Of a stretch of DNA of 64,000 bases, positions 1 through 10,102 are shown piece after piece. Origin of the DNA: Neoalteromonas arenosi. GTDB taxonomy: Bacteria; Pseudomonadota; Gammaproteobacteria; Enterobacterales; Alteromonadaceae. The position numbers and the translations under genes are program-made. Location: assembly GCF_030362855.1 (NCBI RefSeq), contig NZ_JAUCBP010000012.1:62001-126000 (forward strand). Direction: 5' to 3'. The notes under the pieces are model-generated. The model searched no databases and was not told the DNA's origin. It saw only the letters and a program-made list of their open reading frames with translations. Each line of letters opens with the position of its first letter. Position 1 is the first letter of the stretch.

Positions 1-5
1 TGCGA

Positions 6-749
6 GTGCCTGAATCTTTGCGTCTAATCCAGTTTTCTGACTGCCACTTATTCGCCGATGGTGACAAGACTGGCTATGCCGATATCAATCCAAGTGCCAG
101 CCTCAGAGAGGTTGTAGCGCGAATAGCTCAAGATAGCCCAGATTTACTGTTACTGACAGGTGATATCTCTGGTGACTACAGTGTTGAAAGTTATCAGCGT
201 TTACAGTCTATATGGCAACAATCAAAAATTGTCGCACCGTTGTTATCACTGCCTGGGAATCATGACGATATTGGCCTTTGGCAAACGGCATTTGCCGAAA
301 TGCAAACACTGAGCAGTCATATCCTCAACGAGTTTTGGGCAATACATCGCTTGCCAAGTACTTTTGACCGAGCTAACGGACGGGTATGCGAAACCGCCTT
401 GCGCCGACTCACTGAGCACTTGTTGGTAGATCAACAAAGACAGCACATTGTTGTTTTGCATCACCCCCCGCAAGACAGTTTTGTTTGGATGGATAAACAT
501 CGGTTGTTCAACCCAGAATCATTGCATGCCATGCTCAAACGTGTGAACAATACACCGCTATTACTGCATGGGCATGTGCACACCGCTCGCACTACTAAGA
601 TTGCCAATACAACGATATTGGCCTGCCCTAGTACGTGTTGGCAATGGGGGAATACACCGGATTTCAGTGTTAGTGATACGCCGCCGGGCTATCGAATTAT
701 AGATTTACAACCACAGGGTAAATGGCACACCGATGTCGTTTATTGTTAA
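6..749 (+). CDS. cpdA: CpdA-like 3',5'-cyclic-nucleotide phosphodiesterase (5' end uncertain)
   Basis: A calcineurin-type metallophosphoesterase that in relatives hydrolyses cAMP to 5'-AMP in the cytoplasm. The metal-binding motifs come in the family order: D12-x-H14 (SDCHLF), D53 in TGD, GNHD at 84-87, a histidine in VLHHPP, and GHVH near residue 191. The GTG at position 6 is the only start visible. The reading frame is open to the window edge, and E. coli CpdA has about 14 extra N-terminal residues, so the true start may lie upstream of the window. The order cpdA-yqiA-parE is the same as in E. coli, which supports orthology. Confidence in the family is high; cAMP specificity is inferred from synteny. 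Confidence 0.88.
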   Translation: MPESLRLIQFSDCHLFADGDKTGYADINPSASLREVVARIAQDSPDLLLLTGDISGDYSVESYQRLQSIWQQSKIVAPLLSLPGNHDDIGLWQTAFAEMQTLSSHILNEFWAIHRLPSTFDRANGRVCETALRRLTEHLLVDQQRQHIVVLHHPPQDSFVWMDKHRLFNPESLHAMLKRVNNTPLLLHGHVHTARTTKIANTTILACPSTCWQWGNTPDFSVSDTPPGYRIIDLQPQGKWHTDVVYC

Positions 750-772
750 CGTTTAAGGAGTAAAGCGGTTTT

Positions 773-1375
773 ATGCACGTTGTTTATTTACATGGATTTT
801 TAAGTTCACCCCAATCTGAGAAAGCCCAGTTAACCCAAGCCTACGTTGCTGAACATTACCCGCAAATCAGCCTAATTACCCCGCAGATCCCGAACACAAT
901 TGACGCTGTGCCAGCTGTGCTACATAAAATTATTGAACCGATTGTCGCCAGTGGTGAGCCGTTGCGGTTAATTGGTAGTTCAATGGGGGGCTTTTTGAGT
1001 AATTGGCTGATTGAACAGTTTGGTGGTCGGGCGGTTCTGATCAACCCCGCAGTTGCGCCATATAATTTGATGCAAGATTATTTGGGCAAGCACACTAACC
1101 CGTACAGCGGGGAAGAATTTTATGTGACCGCAGACCACATTGAACAACTAAGAGCAATGGAGCCTGCTGTGATAGCTGAGCCTGCAGCGTATAAAGTGTT
1201 ATTGCAACAAGGCGATGAAACCCTCGACTATCGCCTAGCCGAGGCACGCTATAGTGGGGGGGATATTACTGTTGAAGCAGGTGGGGATCACAGCTTTGTT
1301 GACTTTGCTGATCACCTCGAAGACATTTTTACCTTTCTTTTCGCCACAAACCCAGTTGCACCAATTGCTCAATGA
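773..1375 (+). CDS. yqiA: YqiA-type alpha/beta-hydrolase esterase
   Basis: A small serine esterase (200 aa, close to the 193 aa of E. coli YqiA) active on short acyl/thio-esters in vitro; its physiological substrate is unknown. LHGF near the N-terminus forms the oxyanion region. The nucleophile elbow is G68-S-S70-M-G-G. The acid lies in the QQGDETLDYR segment, and the catalytic histidine is in GGDHSF near the C-terminus. An AAGGAG Shine-Dalgarno sits 12 nt before the ATG. The gene follows cpdA by 23 nt and precedes parE, so the three are probably co-transcribed. Confidence 0.9.
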   Translation: MHVVYLHGFLSSPQSEKAQLTQAYVAEHYPQISLITPQIPNTIDAVPAVLHKIIEPIVASGEPLRLIGSSMGGFLSNWLIEQFGGRAVLINPAVAPYNLMQDYLGKHTNPYSGEEFYVTADHIEQLRAMEPAVIAEPAAYKVLLQQGDETLDYRLAEARYSGGDITVEAGGDHSFVDFADHLEDIFTFLFATNPVAPIAQ

Positions 1376-1475
1376 GGGGGGGCTTGGTACTATCAAGATT
1401 CAATTAGCGCCAGCCAATTTGCCCAAACCGCAAGGGTAAATGACGAAGCATATTAATAATTTCAGCGCAGAGTAA

Positions 1476-3377
<1,902 letters not shown>

Positions 3378-3386
3378 CCGGATCCA

Positions 3387-4676
3387 ATGAAACGACTGCT
3401 CCGCTTTTTTATTTGGATAAGTGTCATCCTATTGGTACTGGTCATCGGTGGCTGGTACCTAACTACCGACAGTGAAGCGACGGTCACTGAATCTAACTTG
3501 CAAGGCCTTAATGACGCGGAGTCGGTGAACGAGTTGCTGCAGCAGCTGCAAGCGAGTGTCGTTGACCGTCACCAACCACACACTATTAGGCTCAACCGCG
3601 TTCAGATTGACTCTTTGGTTGCTTTCATTGAACGAGCAAAACCCGCACTTAAGGGACGGGTTAAACTGTCAAAACATTTGTCTACCTTACAATTGAGCTA
3701 CCGAGTACAGACAGCGTGGTCAACGCGTTATTTTAATCTATCGGTGGGGTTGCTACCCGGTGACTCGCTAACTTTGGATCGGGTGAAAGTAGGGGAAATT
3801 CATTTGCCGGGAACCTGGGTCCTGGGGATGGCCACATGGTTGGTCGATTGGTGGACCGATAGTGATATTGCAACTTACGCTACCCAGCAGGTCAATAACG
3901 TGGCCATGAGTCAAGATAATTTGGCCATCAGCTTGGAGCCGTTAGACGGTTTATTGCGAGCCTTAAATACAATTAGTAATGGTTTAAACATTGATCAAGA
4001 TGAGTGGTTGAGTCAGCGCACCGCACATTACATCCGCTTTTTATATCGTTATGCGACTAACCGTCCGGATATCTACAATGACCCGCAGCCGTCTTTGGCT
4101 ATCTACTTGCAAGCGGTGATGCGGGAGGCGCAGCGCGCTAGTGAACGCGGTCCGGTTGAAGAGAATGAAGCGGCACTACTAGCGTTGACCATATTTGCAG
4201 GCCACCATCGCTTCGCTAATTTGGTGGGCGATGTGCAATCTGATCCCGACAAAGCTGCAAGACCCCCCAATCCTACTGTATTGGCACAGCGCCAAGATTT
4301 GAGTTTGCATTTTATTATTTCTGCTGGGCTAAAGCTGCTGTCAGAGCAGGGCATTTCAGCCGCCATTGGTGAATTTAAGGAATTGATGGACCGTGTGCTA
4401 GGTGGTAGTGGCTACAGCTTTGTCGATCTCGCTGCCGATATGGCTGGGGTGAAGTTGGCTGTCGCGGCGATTGACCCTGATCGCGCCGCAGACATTCAGC
4501 AGCGTCTTGCCGCGGGTATAACTGAAGCTGACTTTTTCCCCAGTATTATCGGGTTACCTGAGGGGCTTGATAAGCAGAGCTTTACCGAACGATTTGGCAA
4601 TGTTGATAGTGACGCCTACCAACAACAAGTAACTGAGATACAGCGACGTCTTGAGCAATTGCCATTGTATCAATAG
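3387..4676 (+). CDS. Membrane-anchored protein of unknown function
   Basis: I do not recognise a family. A basic start (MKRLLRF) is followed by one hydrophobic segment at about residues 7-27, and then roughly 400 mostly polar residues, predicted to lie in the periplasm with a single N-terminal anchor. The soluble part reads as alternating beta-rich (about 95-150) and alpha-helical sections, with no cysteines or catalytic motif that I can identify. It starts 9 nt after the parE stop, so it is probably co-transcribed with parE. The following DUF4153 gene lies 68 nt downstream. Confidence 0.75.
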   Translation: MKRLLRFFIWISVILLVLVIGGWYLTTDSEATVTESNLQGLNDAESVNELLQQLQASVVDRHQPHTIRLNRVQIDSLVAFIERAKPALKGRVKLSKHLSTLQLSYRVQTAWSTRYFNLSVGLLPGDSLTLDRVKVGEIHLPGTWVLGMATWLVDWWTDSDIATYATQQVNNVAMSQDNLAISLEPLDGLLRALNTISNGLNIDQDEWLSQRTAHYIRFLYRYATNRPDIYNDPQPSLAIYLQAVMREAQRASERGPVEENEAALLALTIFAGHHRFANLVGDVQSDPDKAARPPNPTVLAQRQDLSLHFIISAGLKLLSEQGISAAIGEFKELMDRVLGGSGYSFVDLAADMAGVKLAVAAIDPDRAADIQQRLAAGITEADFFPSIIGLPEGLDKQSFTERFGNVDSDAYQQQVTEIQRRLEQLPLYQ

Positions 4677-4744
4677 GGCAATATAACTCCGTTGCGATCG
4701 TTCATTCGAAACGAAGTTACAGTCCAGTAACAGGGAGAATGTGA

Positions 4745-6466
4745 ATGCAACACGATAAACGAACACCTAAACCTTTGATCATTATTTTAGCTTTGCTCCA
4801 AGGTGTTGCTTTAACCGTGCTGTATCGCAGCAATGAATATGGCTTTTGGCCTGGCACGGATCCAGTATGGCTGACGTCACTGGTGACCTTTTCAATTAGT
4901 TTTCCGCTGTTGACATTTCTTTGTGTTAGCCAAGCTAATTGGCGTAGAACACTCTTGTTTATTGTCCCGTTTTCAGCGTTACTTGCTTTATTGGGGGCTT
5001 ATGTTGGACTCCAGCAAAAACCCGTAGATTTGTTCAACAACTGGCAAGTCTTGGCAACATTTATAGCAACAGGTTTGATTGCCGCGTTTAAAGCATTAAT
5101 GTATTGCCAGCAGTACATCAGCCAGAACGCCATTACTTACGCGCGACTGTTTAAACTCTCGTGGCGAAACTTTTTGATATTTGGTCTGAGTTGGTTATTC
5201 ACATTAATTTTCTGGGGTATTTTACATTTAGGTGCGGGACTATTTAGTGCGCTTGGCATAGAGTTTTTTTCAGACCTCCTCGAGGAGGACTGGTTTGTCA
5301 TTCCTGCGCTCAACCTCGCCTTTGGCTTTGCCATTATTGTATTTCGCAATATTCAAGCGACTATTGATAACATCGCGAGTTTGCTAAAAACCACAGTCAA
5401 ATTCTTACTACCTATTCTAACTCTGGTATCGTTGAGTTTCTTAGCTACACTCCTTTACACGGGGCTTCAGCCGCTGTGGGAAACTGGCTCAGGTACTCTG
5501 TTGCTAATGTGGTTGTTAGCGTTAACCTTGTTTTTTATCAATACCGTATACCAAGACGAAGCACATCAAAGGCCATACGGGATTGTCTTGCACCGCATAA
5601 TCTTAATAGGCGTTGCGTGTTTGCCAATTTACAGCCTTATCGCCGCGTACGGATTATGGTTGAGGGTTGAGCAATACGGTTGGAGTGTAGACCGGTGTTG
5701 GGCTGTGCTTATTTGGGCGATTCTCAGCTGTTTTACATGGGGCTACTTATTCGGCATCGTTAAACATCGGGATAACTGGTTGGAGATGCTCAGTCGAGTT
5801 AATGTGACTATGGGGATTGTAGTCTTATTAGCCATGTTGCTGGTTAACTCACCACTGTTAAACTTCCAACACATTGCTGCACAAAGCCAACTAGCCCGCC
5901 TGCAATCGGGTGAGTTATCGTTTGACCAATTTGATTTTTATTATTTTGAACATTCACTGGGTCGACAAGGGTACTTGCGTATTCAACAGCTCAAGCAAGA
6001 GTTAGATGCCAATGAGTATGCTAAACGGCAGATATTAGAGGATCTTTACCAACCTTACACAGGCCCTGATCATGAAAATCAATCCCTTGATGATTTTCTC
6101 ACCTATGTTCGCGTATGGCCGTCGGAGAGTTCGATTCCCAGCGATTTATTAAAGGCTATATATACCGAATACTCTGAGGAGCGGTGGAGAAGTTATCGGG
6201 ACAGTCATTTTTATTTAGTGGAGCAAGATTTAAACAGCGATCAAGTCGCAGATTACGTACTCATTAATGAATCGTCACATCACATATCTGCAGAATTGTG
6301 GCTGCCGGGTGAAAATGGCTGGTATGCAACAAGCATGAATACCGAAAACCCAAAAGAAATTAATACCTTACTAGAAGCCTTCAGTGCTGAGGACATTTCT
6401 GTTGTTGAACCTCAATGGCAACATTTGCAAATAGGCGAAGTGCTCTTCCAAGTGCGCAGTGAATAG
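4745..6466 (+). CDS. DUF4153-like polytopic inner-membrane protein
   Basis: A 573-aa protein with about ten hydrophobic segments in its first ~370 residues. The overall pattern resembles the DUF4153 family of integral membrane proteins, whose function is unknown. The last ~200 residues are soluble and include an acidic loop, DLNSDQVADY, that looks like the calcium-binding loop of FG-GAP/EF-hand-like repeats. A GGGAG ribosome site precedes the ATG. It lies on the same strand as parE and the preceding unknown gene, possibly at the end of that operon. The family assignment rests on my recollection of the pattern, not on a search. Confidence 0.65.
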   Translation: MQHDKRTPKPLIIILALLQGVALTVLYRSNEYGFWPGTDPVWLTSLVTFSISFPLLTFLCVSQANWRRTLLFIVPFSALLALLGAYVGLQQKPVDLFNNWQVLATFIATGLIAAFKALMYCQQYISQNAITYARLFKLSWRNFLIFGLSWLFTLIFWGILHLGAGLFSALGIEFFSDLLEEDWFVIPALNLAFGFAIIVFRNIQATIDNIASLLKTTVKFLLPILTLVSLSFLATLLYTGLQPLWETGSGTLLLMWLLALTLFFINTVYQDEAHQRPYGIVLHRIILIGVACLPIYSLIAAYGLWLRVEQYGWSVDRCWAVLIWAILSCFTWGYLFGIVKHRDNWLEMLSRVNVTMGIVVLLAMLLVNSPLLNFQHIAAQSQLARLQSGELSFDQFDFYYFEHSLGRQGYLRIQQLKQELDANEYAKRQILEDLYQPYTGPDHENQSLDDFLTYVRVWPSESSIPSDLLKAIYTEYSEERWRSYRDSHFYLVEQDLNSDQVADYVLINESSHHISAELWLPGENGWYATSMNTENPKEINTLLEAFSAEDISVVEPQWQHLQIGEVLFQVRSE

Positions 6467-6494
6467 CGGCGCACTTCGATTCCCGAGCAAAGGG

Positions 6495-6809
6495 CTATGG
6501 TGCTTTAACAGTCACTTTAAATTCACCTAGCGTCTTGAACAGCAATTCGATCTTCTTCACGACCTGCGGCAGCTGCTTTTCAAGCTCTGCTTCATCTGCA
6601 TTTTTTAAGCCTTCGATATCCGTCGCTAGTTCTTTCACGTAAGGCCCAAATCGGCGCGCCTCTGTTGTAAAGCCACTTTGCGCGTCAAAAATGGTTGAGA
6701 ATTTGCCTTTACCCTGTTGTTGCAAGCTATCAATTGCAGCGTCTGCATCTATCGCTTTGCGATAAATGAGCTGTAAATTGTCGTGTAACTGTTGATGAAG
6801 TGCTTGCAT
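6495..6809 (-). CDS. Small helical protein of unknown function
   Basis: 104 residues, rich in Q, E, K and L, and predicted to be almost entirely alpha-helical. It has no signal peptide, cysteine or recognisable motif. An AGG 8 nt before the ATG could serve as the ribosome site. The gene is divergent from the FliA-promoted motility gene, and its leader overlaps the -35 side of that promoter. Its 3' end meets the DUF4153 gene tail to tail with a 28-nt gap. That it is a real gene is inferred from clean intergenic borders and sensible amino-acid composition. Confidence 0.6.
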   Translation of the reverse strand: MQALHQQLHDNLQLIYRKAIDADAAIDSLQQQGKGKFSTIFDAQSGFTTEARRFGPYVKELATDIEGLKNADEAELEKQLPQVVKKIELLFKTLGEFKVTVKAP

Positions 6810-6819
6810 AAAAAAAACC

Positions 6820-6846
6820 TAAAGTAACTGAATTGGGAGCCGATAA
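6820..6846 (+). promoter_or_regulatory. Consensus FliA (sigma-28) flagellar promoter
   Basis: TAAA at 6820-6823, a spacer of exactly 15 nt, and GCCGATAA at 6839-6846. This matches the sigma-28 consensus TAAA-N15-GCCGATAA at every defined base. It lies 61 nt upstream of the start of a YjfB-type motility gene, which fits its function. Confidence 0.88.
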
Positions 6847-6907
6847 CCAAAGAAGTGGGCAATTGTGCCTGCTTTTAACATTAGCTACAAGCAAACAGGA
6901 AATTGGT

Positions 6908-7099
6908 ATGGATCTACAAGGTACATCTACCTCTGGAACGTCCGGTGCAGCGCTAGAACTCGCCTCGCTTAAGTTGGCCAAAAGCCAACAAGAGCAGGAA
7001 GGTCAAGCAACGCTTCAGCTGCTGGAATCAGCCGCTGACGTACCAAGAGCAGCATCTGCGAACTCTGCTATCGGTGGAAACATCGATACGTATGCGTAA
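6908..7099 (+). CDS. YjfB-family putative motility protein
   Basis: 63 residues. The family consists of very small, alanine-, serine- and glutamine-rich proteins ending in a G..(I/V)(N/D)T(Y/F)A tail; here the ending is GGNIDTYA. Members are annotated as putative motility proteins, but no biochemical role is established. The ATG at 6908 is preceded by AGGA with a 7-nt spacer, and this start fits the family length better than an upstream one. Expression from a perfect sigma-28 promoter links it to the late flagellar regulon. A rho-independent terminator follows after 42 nt, so it is a single-gene transcript. Confidence 0.75.
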   Translation: MDLQGTSTSGTSGAALELASLKLAKSQQEQEGQATLQLLESAADVPRAASANSAIGGNIDTYA

Positions 7100-7141
7100 C
7101 GCCTGCAAAAAAGCTCGGTACGCGAGATGTTGAACAAGAAG

Positions 7142-7164
7142 CTGGCCGTAAGGCCAGTTTTTTT
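7142..7164 (+). terminator. Rho-independent terminator of the yjfB-like gene
   Basis: The stem CTGGCC/GGCCAG with a 4-nt loop (GTAA) is followed by seven T. It lies 42 nt after the yjfB-like stop. Before the adjacent MITE inserted, it would also have sat directly behind epmB on the other strand. Confidence 0.8.
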
Positions 7165-7169
7165 ATTTA

Positions 7170-7432
7170 GGGCGTGTTGATCTTTACTGTACAATTTTGC
7201 AGCAGTTTGTGCTTCATTTATACAATGCAGAGTGACTGTGGTGTAGTTATTCTACATGAAGGAACGATAAAGCAGTAGAAATGAAGCACAAGCGCTGCCC
7301 TAAGGGTTCAACCATAGCCTTTCTGCTCTTTGTTGCGAACTTTTGACATAGAACCACTATGCCTGCAAGTCCGCGTCGCGATCAGAAAGGCTATGATTGA
7401 ACAAAACTTGTACAGTAAAGATCAACACGCCC
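7170..7432. mobile_element. MITE-like element with perfect 25-bp terminal inverted repeats and TA duplication
   Basis: A 263-bp non-coding element. Positions 7170-7194 and 7408-7432 are exact 25-bp inverted repeats beginning GGGCGTGTTGATC. Both are flanked by TA (7168-7169 and 7433-7434), consistent with a TA target duplication as made by IS630/Tc1-like and some IS5-group transposases. Inside are two further hairpins: 7207-7219 pairs with 7279-7291 (13 bp perfect), and 7306-7325 pairs with 7383-7402 (19 of 20). There is also a small one at 7347-7361 (CATAG/CTATG). No transposase is encoded, so it must have moved in trans. It covers almost the whole gene-free stretch 7100-7431. Confidence 0.85.
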
Positions 7433-8454
7433 TAGTTAAAATGCAGGTCTATTGGACTTTTCGCTGTTTTTCCCGCTTCTTCACGGACTAGCTTGGGCAC
7501 TAAAAAGCCGGGTAACTCAGTTAGCATTCCATGCATCAGCTCTCGGGCCTTTTCGTCACTTATATCAAAATGTGCGGCGCCTTGAACTTTGTCCAACAGA
7601 TGTAGATAGTAGGGCATGATGCCCGCAGCAAACAGTGCCTCGCTCAGCGCTACTTGCGCTTCAACACTATCATTTACACCTTTGAGTAACACGGCTTGGT
7701 TGAGTAACATCACACCGGCACGTTGCAAGCTCGCCAAACGCTCAGCCAATTGCGGCGAAACTTCGTTGGCATGGTTGATATGCAAAACTAATACGCGTTG
7801 CAGTTTCAACTCGCTAAACCACTGTACAAACGAATCGTCGATACGCTGCGGCAAAACAACCGGTAGTCGGGTGTGAATACGCAACCGCTTAATATGAGGG
7901 ATAGCACTGATGTCGCTTGCTAAACGCGCAAGATGTGAGTCTTTGGCCATCAAGGGGTCGCCACCCGACAAAATCACTTCATTGATGTTGGTATCTGCCG
8001 CTATTGCAGCAAGGTTGTTCTGCAGTTGTTGAATATTCGGCGAGTTGTCGGCATAGGGGAAATGACGTCGAAAGCAGTAACGGCAATTTACCGCACAGCC
8101 ACCACGTACAATCATTAGCACGCGGGATTTATATTTATGCAGCATCCCTGGTTGTCGGGTGCTTTGCTCTTCCAATGGGTCTGTCACATAACCTGTGGGG
8201 GAGTCGAACTCTGCACGGTTAGGCATTACTTGCAATAACAAGGGATCTCGAGGGTCGCCAACGCGCATTAATTGCGCAAAATGACGCGGTACTCGCATCG
8301 GAAATAACCGCCGAGCCTGAGCATCTAAAGCATAGTCAGCGGGATTGATCTGTAAGTATTCGAGCAATTTAACCGGGTCTGTAAATGACAAAGCTAATTC
8401 TTTTTGCCAGTTAGACTCTACAGAAACAGGTTTTTTAGGTATTATCTGCGCCAA
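7432..8454 (-). CDS. epmB: EF-P--(R)-beta-lysine modification: lysine 2,3-aminomutase EpmB
   Basis: A radical-SAM, PLP-dependent enzyme that converts (S)-alpha-lysine to (R)-beta-lysine for modification of elongation factor P. The radical-SAM cluster motif is [11 protein letters not shown], and [10 protein letters not shown] and the DKVQGAAHF region are also present. From the TTG at 8454 the protein is 340 aa (E. coli 342), and its first residues, xAQIIPKKP...SNW, line up with the E. coli start MAHIVTLNTPS...DW. A longer frame to 8622 would run into efp and has no family support. The stop codon TAG takes its final G from the MITE inserted at its end. Divergent from efp, 34 nt apart. Confidence 0.93.
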   Translation of the reverse strand: MAQIIPKKPVSVESNWQKELALSFTDPVKLLEYLQINPADYALDAQARRLFPMRVPRHFAQLMRVGDPRDPLLLQVMPNRAEFDSPTGYVTDPLEEQSTRQPGMLHKYKSRVLMIVRGGCAVNCRYCFRRHFPYADNSPNIQQLQNNLAAIAADTNINEVILSGGDPLMAKDSHLARLASDISAIPHIKRLRIHTRLPVVLPQRIDDSFVQWFSELKLQRVLVLHINHANEVSPQLAERLASLQRAGVMLLNQAVLLKGVNDSVEAQVALSEALFAAGIMPYYLHLLDKVQGAAHFDISDEKARELMHGMLTELPGFLVPKLVREEAGKTAKSPIDLHFN

Positions 8455-8488
8455 ATCATTTTGCCCATTACAATACGGTTTAAGAATT

Positions 8489-9058
8489 ATGGCGAATTTT
8501 AGCACCAACGAATTCAAAGCGGGCCTTAAAATAATGCTCGACGGCGAACCTTGCAACATTCTTGAGAACGAATATGTAAAACCCGGGAAAGGCCAAGCTT
8601 TTAACCGCGTTAAAATTCGCAAGTTAATTTCAGGTAAGGTTTTAGAAAAAACGTTTCGTTCAGGCGAGTCAGTTGAAGGCGCCGACGTATTGGATACCGA
8701 ACTAGCGTATCTATATACTGACGGTGAGTTCTACCATTTCATGAACAACGAAACTTTTGAGCAAATCGCAGCAGACGAGAAAGCGGTTGGCGAAAATGTT
8801 AAGTGGTTGGTTGAGAACGATGTCTGCACTATTACGTTGTGGAACGGCACACCCATTTCGGTAACGCCACCAAACTTTGTTGAACTGGAAATCACTGAAA
8901 CCGATCCAGGCCTTAAAGGCGACACAGCTGGTACTGGAGGCAAGCCTGCAACATTGAGCACCGGCGCAGTTGTACGTGTGCCTTTGTTCGTACAGACTGG
9001 TGAAGTGATTAAAGTTGATACGCGTAGCGGCGAATACGCATCGCGCGCGCAAAAATAA
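8489..9058 (+). CDS. efp: Elongation factor P
   Basis: A translation factor that enters the ribosomal E-site and relieves stalling at polyproline stretches. It is 189 aa, the normal length, with the three beta-barrel domains expected. The modified residue is K34, in the loop KPGKGQAF. It has the lysine expected for EpmA/EpmB-type beta-lysylation, not the arginine of the EarP type. The ATG at 8489 gives the conserved start [12 protein letters not shown]. The same frame is open upstream, but that part lies antisense to epmB. A terminator follows directly. Confidence 0.97.
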   Translation: MANFSTNEFKAGLKIMLDGEPCNILENEYVKPGKGQAFNRVKIRKLISGKVLEKTFRSGESVEGADVLDTELAYLYTDGEFYHFMNNETFEQIAADEKAVGENVKWLVENDVCTITLWNGTPISVTPPNFVELEITETDPGLKGDTAGTGGKPATLSTGAVVRVPLFVQTGEVIKVDTRSGEYASRAQK

Positions 9059-9076
9059 TCAAGCCTTAGTATTGTA

Positions 9077-9103
9077 AAACGCCTGCGTTATGCAGGCGTT
9101 TTC
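9077..9103 (+). terminator. Terminator after efp
   Basis: The stem AAAACGCCTGC/GCAGGCGTTTT with a short loop lies 18 nt after the efp stop. The T-tract is short (four T), so read-through into epmA is possible. Confidence 0.7.
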
Positions 9104-9135
9104 GTTAGTACACGTCAATCGAGAAGCGAATCGTT

Positions 9136-10083
9136 ATGTCTGACTCGTTACAGTGGCAACCGACTGCACCCATCGACAACTTGCGTGCACGCGCTGAGCT
9201 GTTGACGCAAGTGCGCGCATTTTTCAGTGCGCGAAACGTGCTGGAAGTTGAGACGCCGGTGTTGAGTCAACACGCTACCACTGATTGTCATATTCAGAGT
9301 ATCTCTACTAGTCACGGTTTTCTGCAGACCTCGCCTGAGTTTGCCATGAAGCGTTTGTTAGCCGCTGGCTCTGGTAGTATCTTTCAAATTTGCAAAGCCT
9401 TTCGGCAAGAAGAAAGTGGTCGTTGGCACAACCCGGAATTTACCATGTTGGAATGGTATCGGGTTGGCTTTGATCACCATACCTTAATGGCAGAGGTCGA
9501 TGCGTTGCTGCAAGTGGTATTAGCTTGTCAACCTTGCGAAAAAATCAGCTACCAGCAGCTTTTCATTGAGCGGGTAGATTTTGATCCGCTTGTCGCCGAT
9601 AAAGCGTTTTTAAGCGATTATGTCCGTCAAAAACACCTCTTAGCAGGCGATGCCGATGATTGGTCCTTTGATGACCTGCTGCAAGTTATATTTAATCTAC
9701 AAATCGAACCTCACATTGGCCAGCAAGCACCGGTGTTAGTCTATGGCTATCCCGCCAGTCAATCTGCATTAGCGCGCATTAACACTGAAGATCCGCGAGT
9801 TGCTGATCGTTTTGAGGCCTATTACAAAGGCGTTGAATTAGCTAACGGGTTTTTCGAGTTAAGCAATGCGGATGAACAGCGCCAGCGCTTCGAATCTGAC
9901 AATCACTGGCGACGCACGCATGATTTAGCAGACATGCCAATGGATGTGCATCTTATTGACGCATTGGCTGCAGGTTTACCCGATTGCGCAGGTGTAGCGC
10001 TTGGCATTGATCGACTGTTAATGCTAAAACTGGGGGCAACACATATTGATCAGGTTTTAAGCTTCCCCTTTTCACGCGCTTAA
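9136..10083 (+). CDS. epmA: EF-P--lysine lysyltransferase EpmA (PoxA/GenX)
   Basis: A lysyl-tRNA-synthetase paralogue that activates (R)-beta-lysine and attaches it to Lys34 of EF-P. It is 315 aa (E. coli 325) and consists of the class II catalytic core only, with no anticodon-binding domain. Motif 2 is visible as FRQEESGRWHNPEF, the active-site stretch as GVELANGFFEL, and motif 3 as GVALGIDRLLM. With epmB and efp immediately upstream, the window carries the whole beta-lysylation pathway; an epmC hydroxylase gene is not adjacent. Confidence 0.95.
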   Translation: MSDSLQWQPTAPIDNLRARAELLTQVRAFFSARNVLEVETPVLSQHATTDCHIQSISTSHGFLQTSPEFAMKRLLAAGSGSIFQICKAFRQEESGRWHNPEFTMLEWYRVGFDHHTLMAEVDALLQVVLACQPCEKISYQQLFIERVDFDPLVADKAFLSDYVRQKHLLAGDADDWSFDDLLQVIFNLQIEPHIGQQAPVLVYGYPASQSALARINTEDPRVADRFEAYYKGVELANGFFELSNADEQRQRFESDNHWRRTHDLADMPMDVHLIDALAAGLPDCAGVALGIDRLLMLKLGATHIDQVLSFPFSRA

Positions 10084-10102
10084 CACCTCAGGGAGCTCTA
10101 CC

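Noticed and set aside
8455-8622. N-terminal extension of EpmB to 8622
   Set aside because: It would overlap efp, has no family support, and the TTG at 8454 gives the E. coli-like N-terminus and length.
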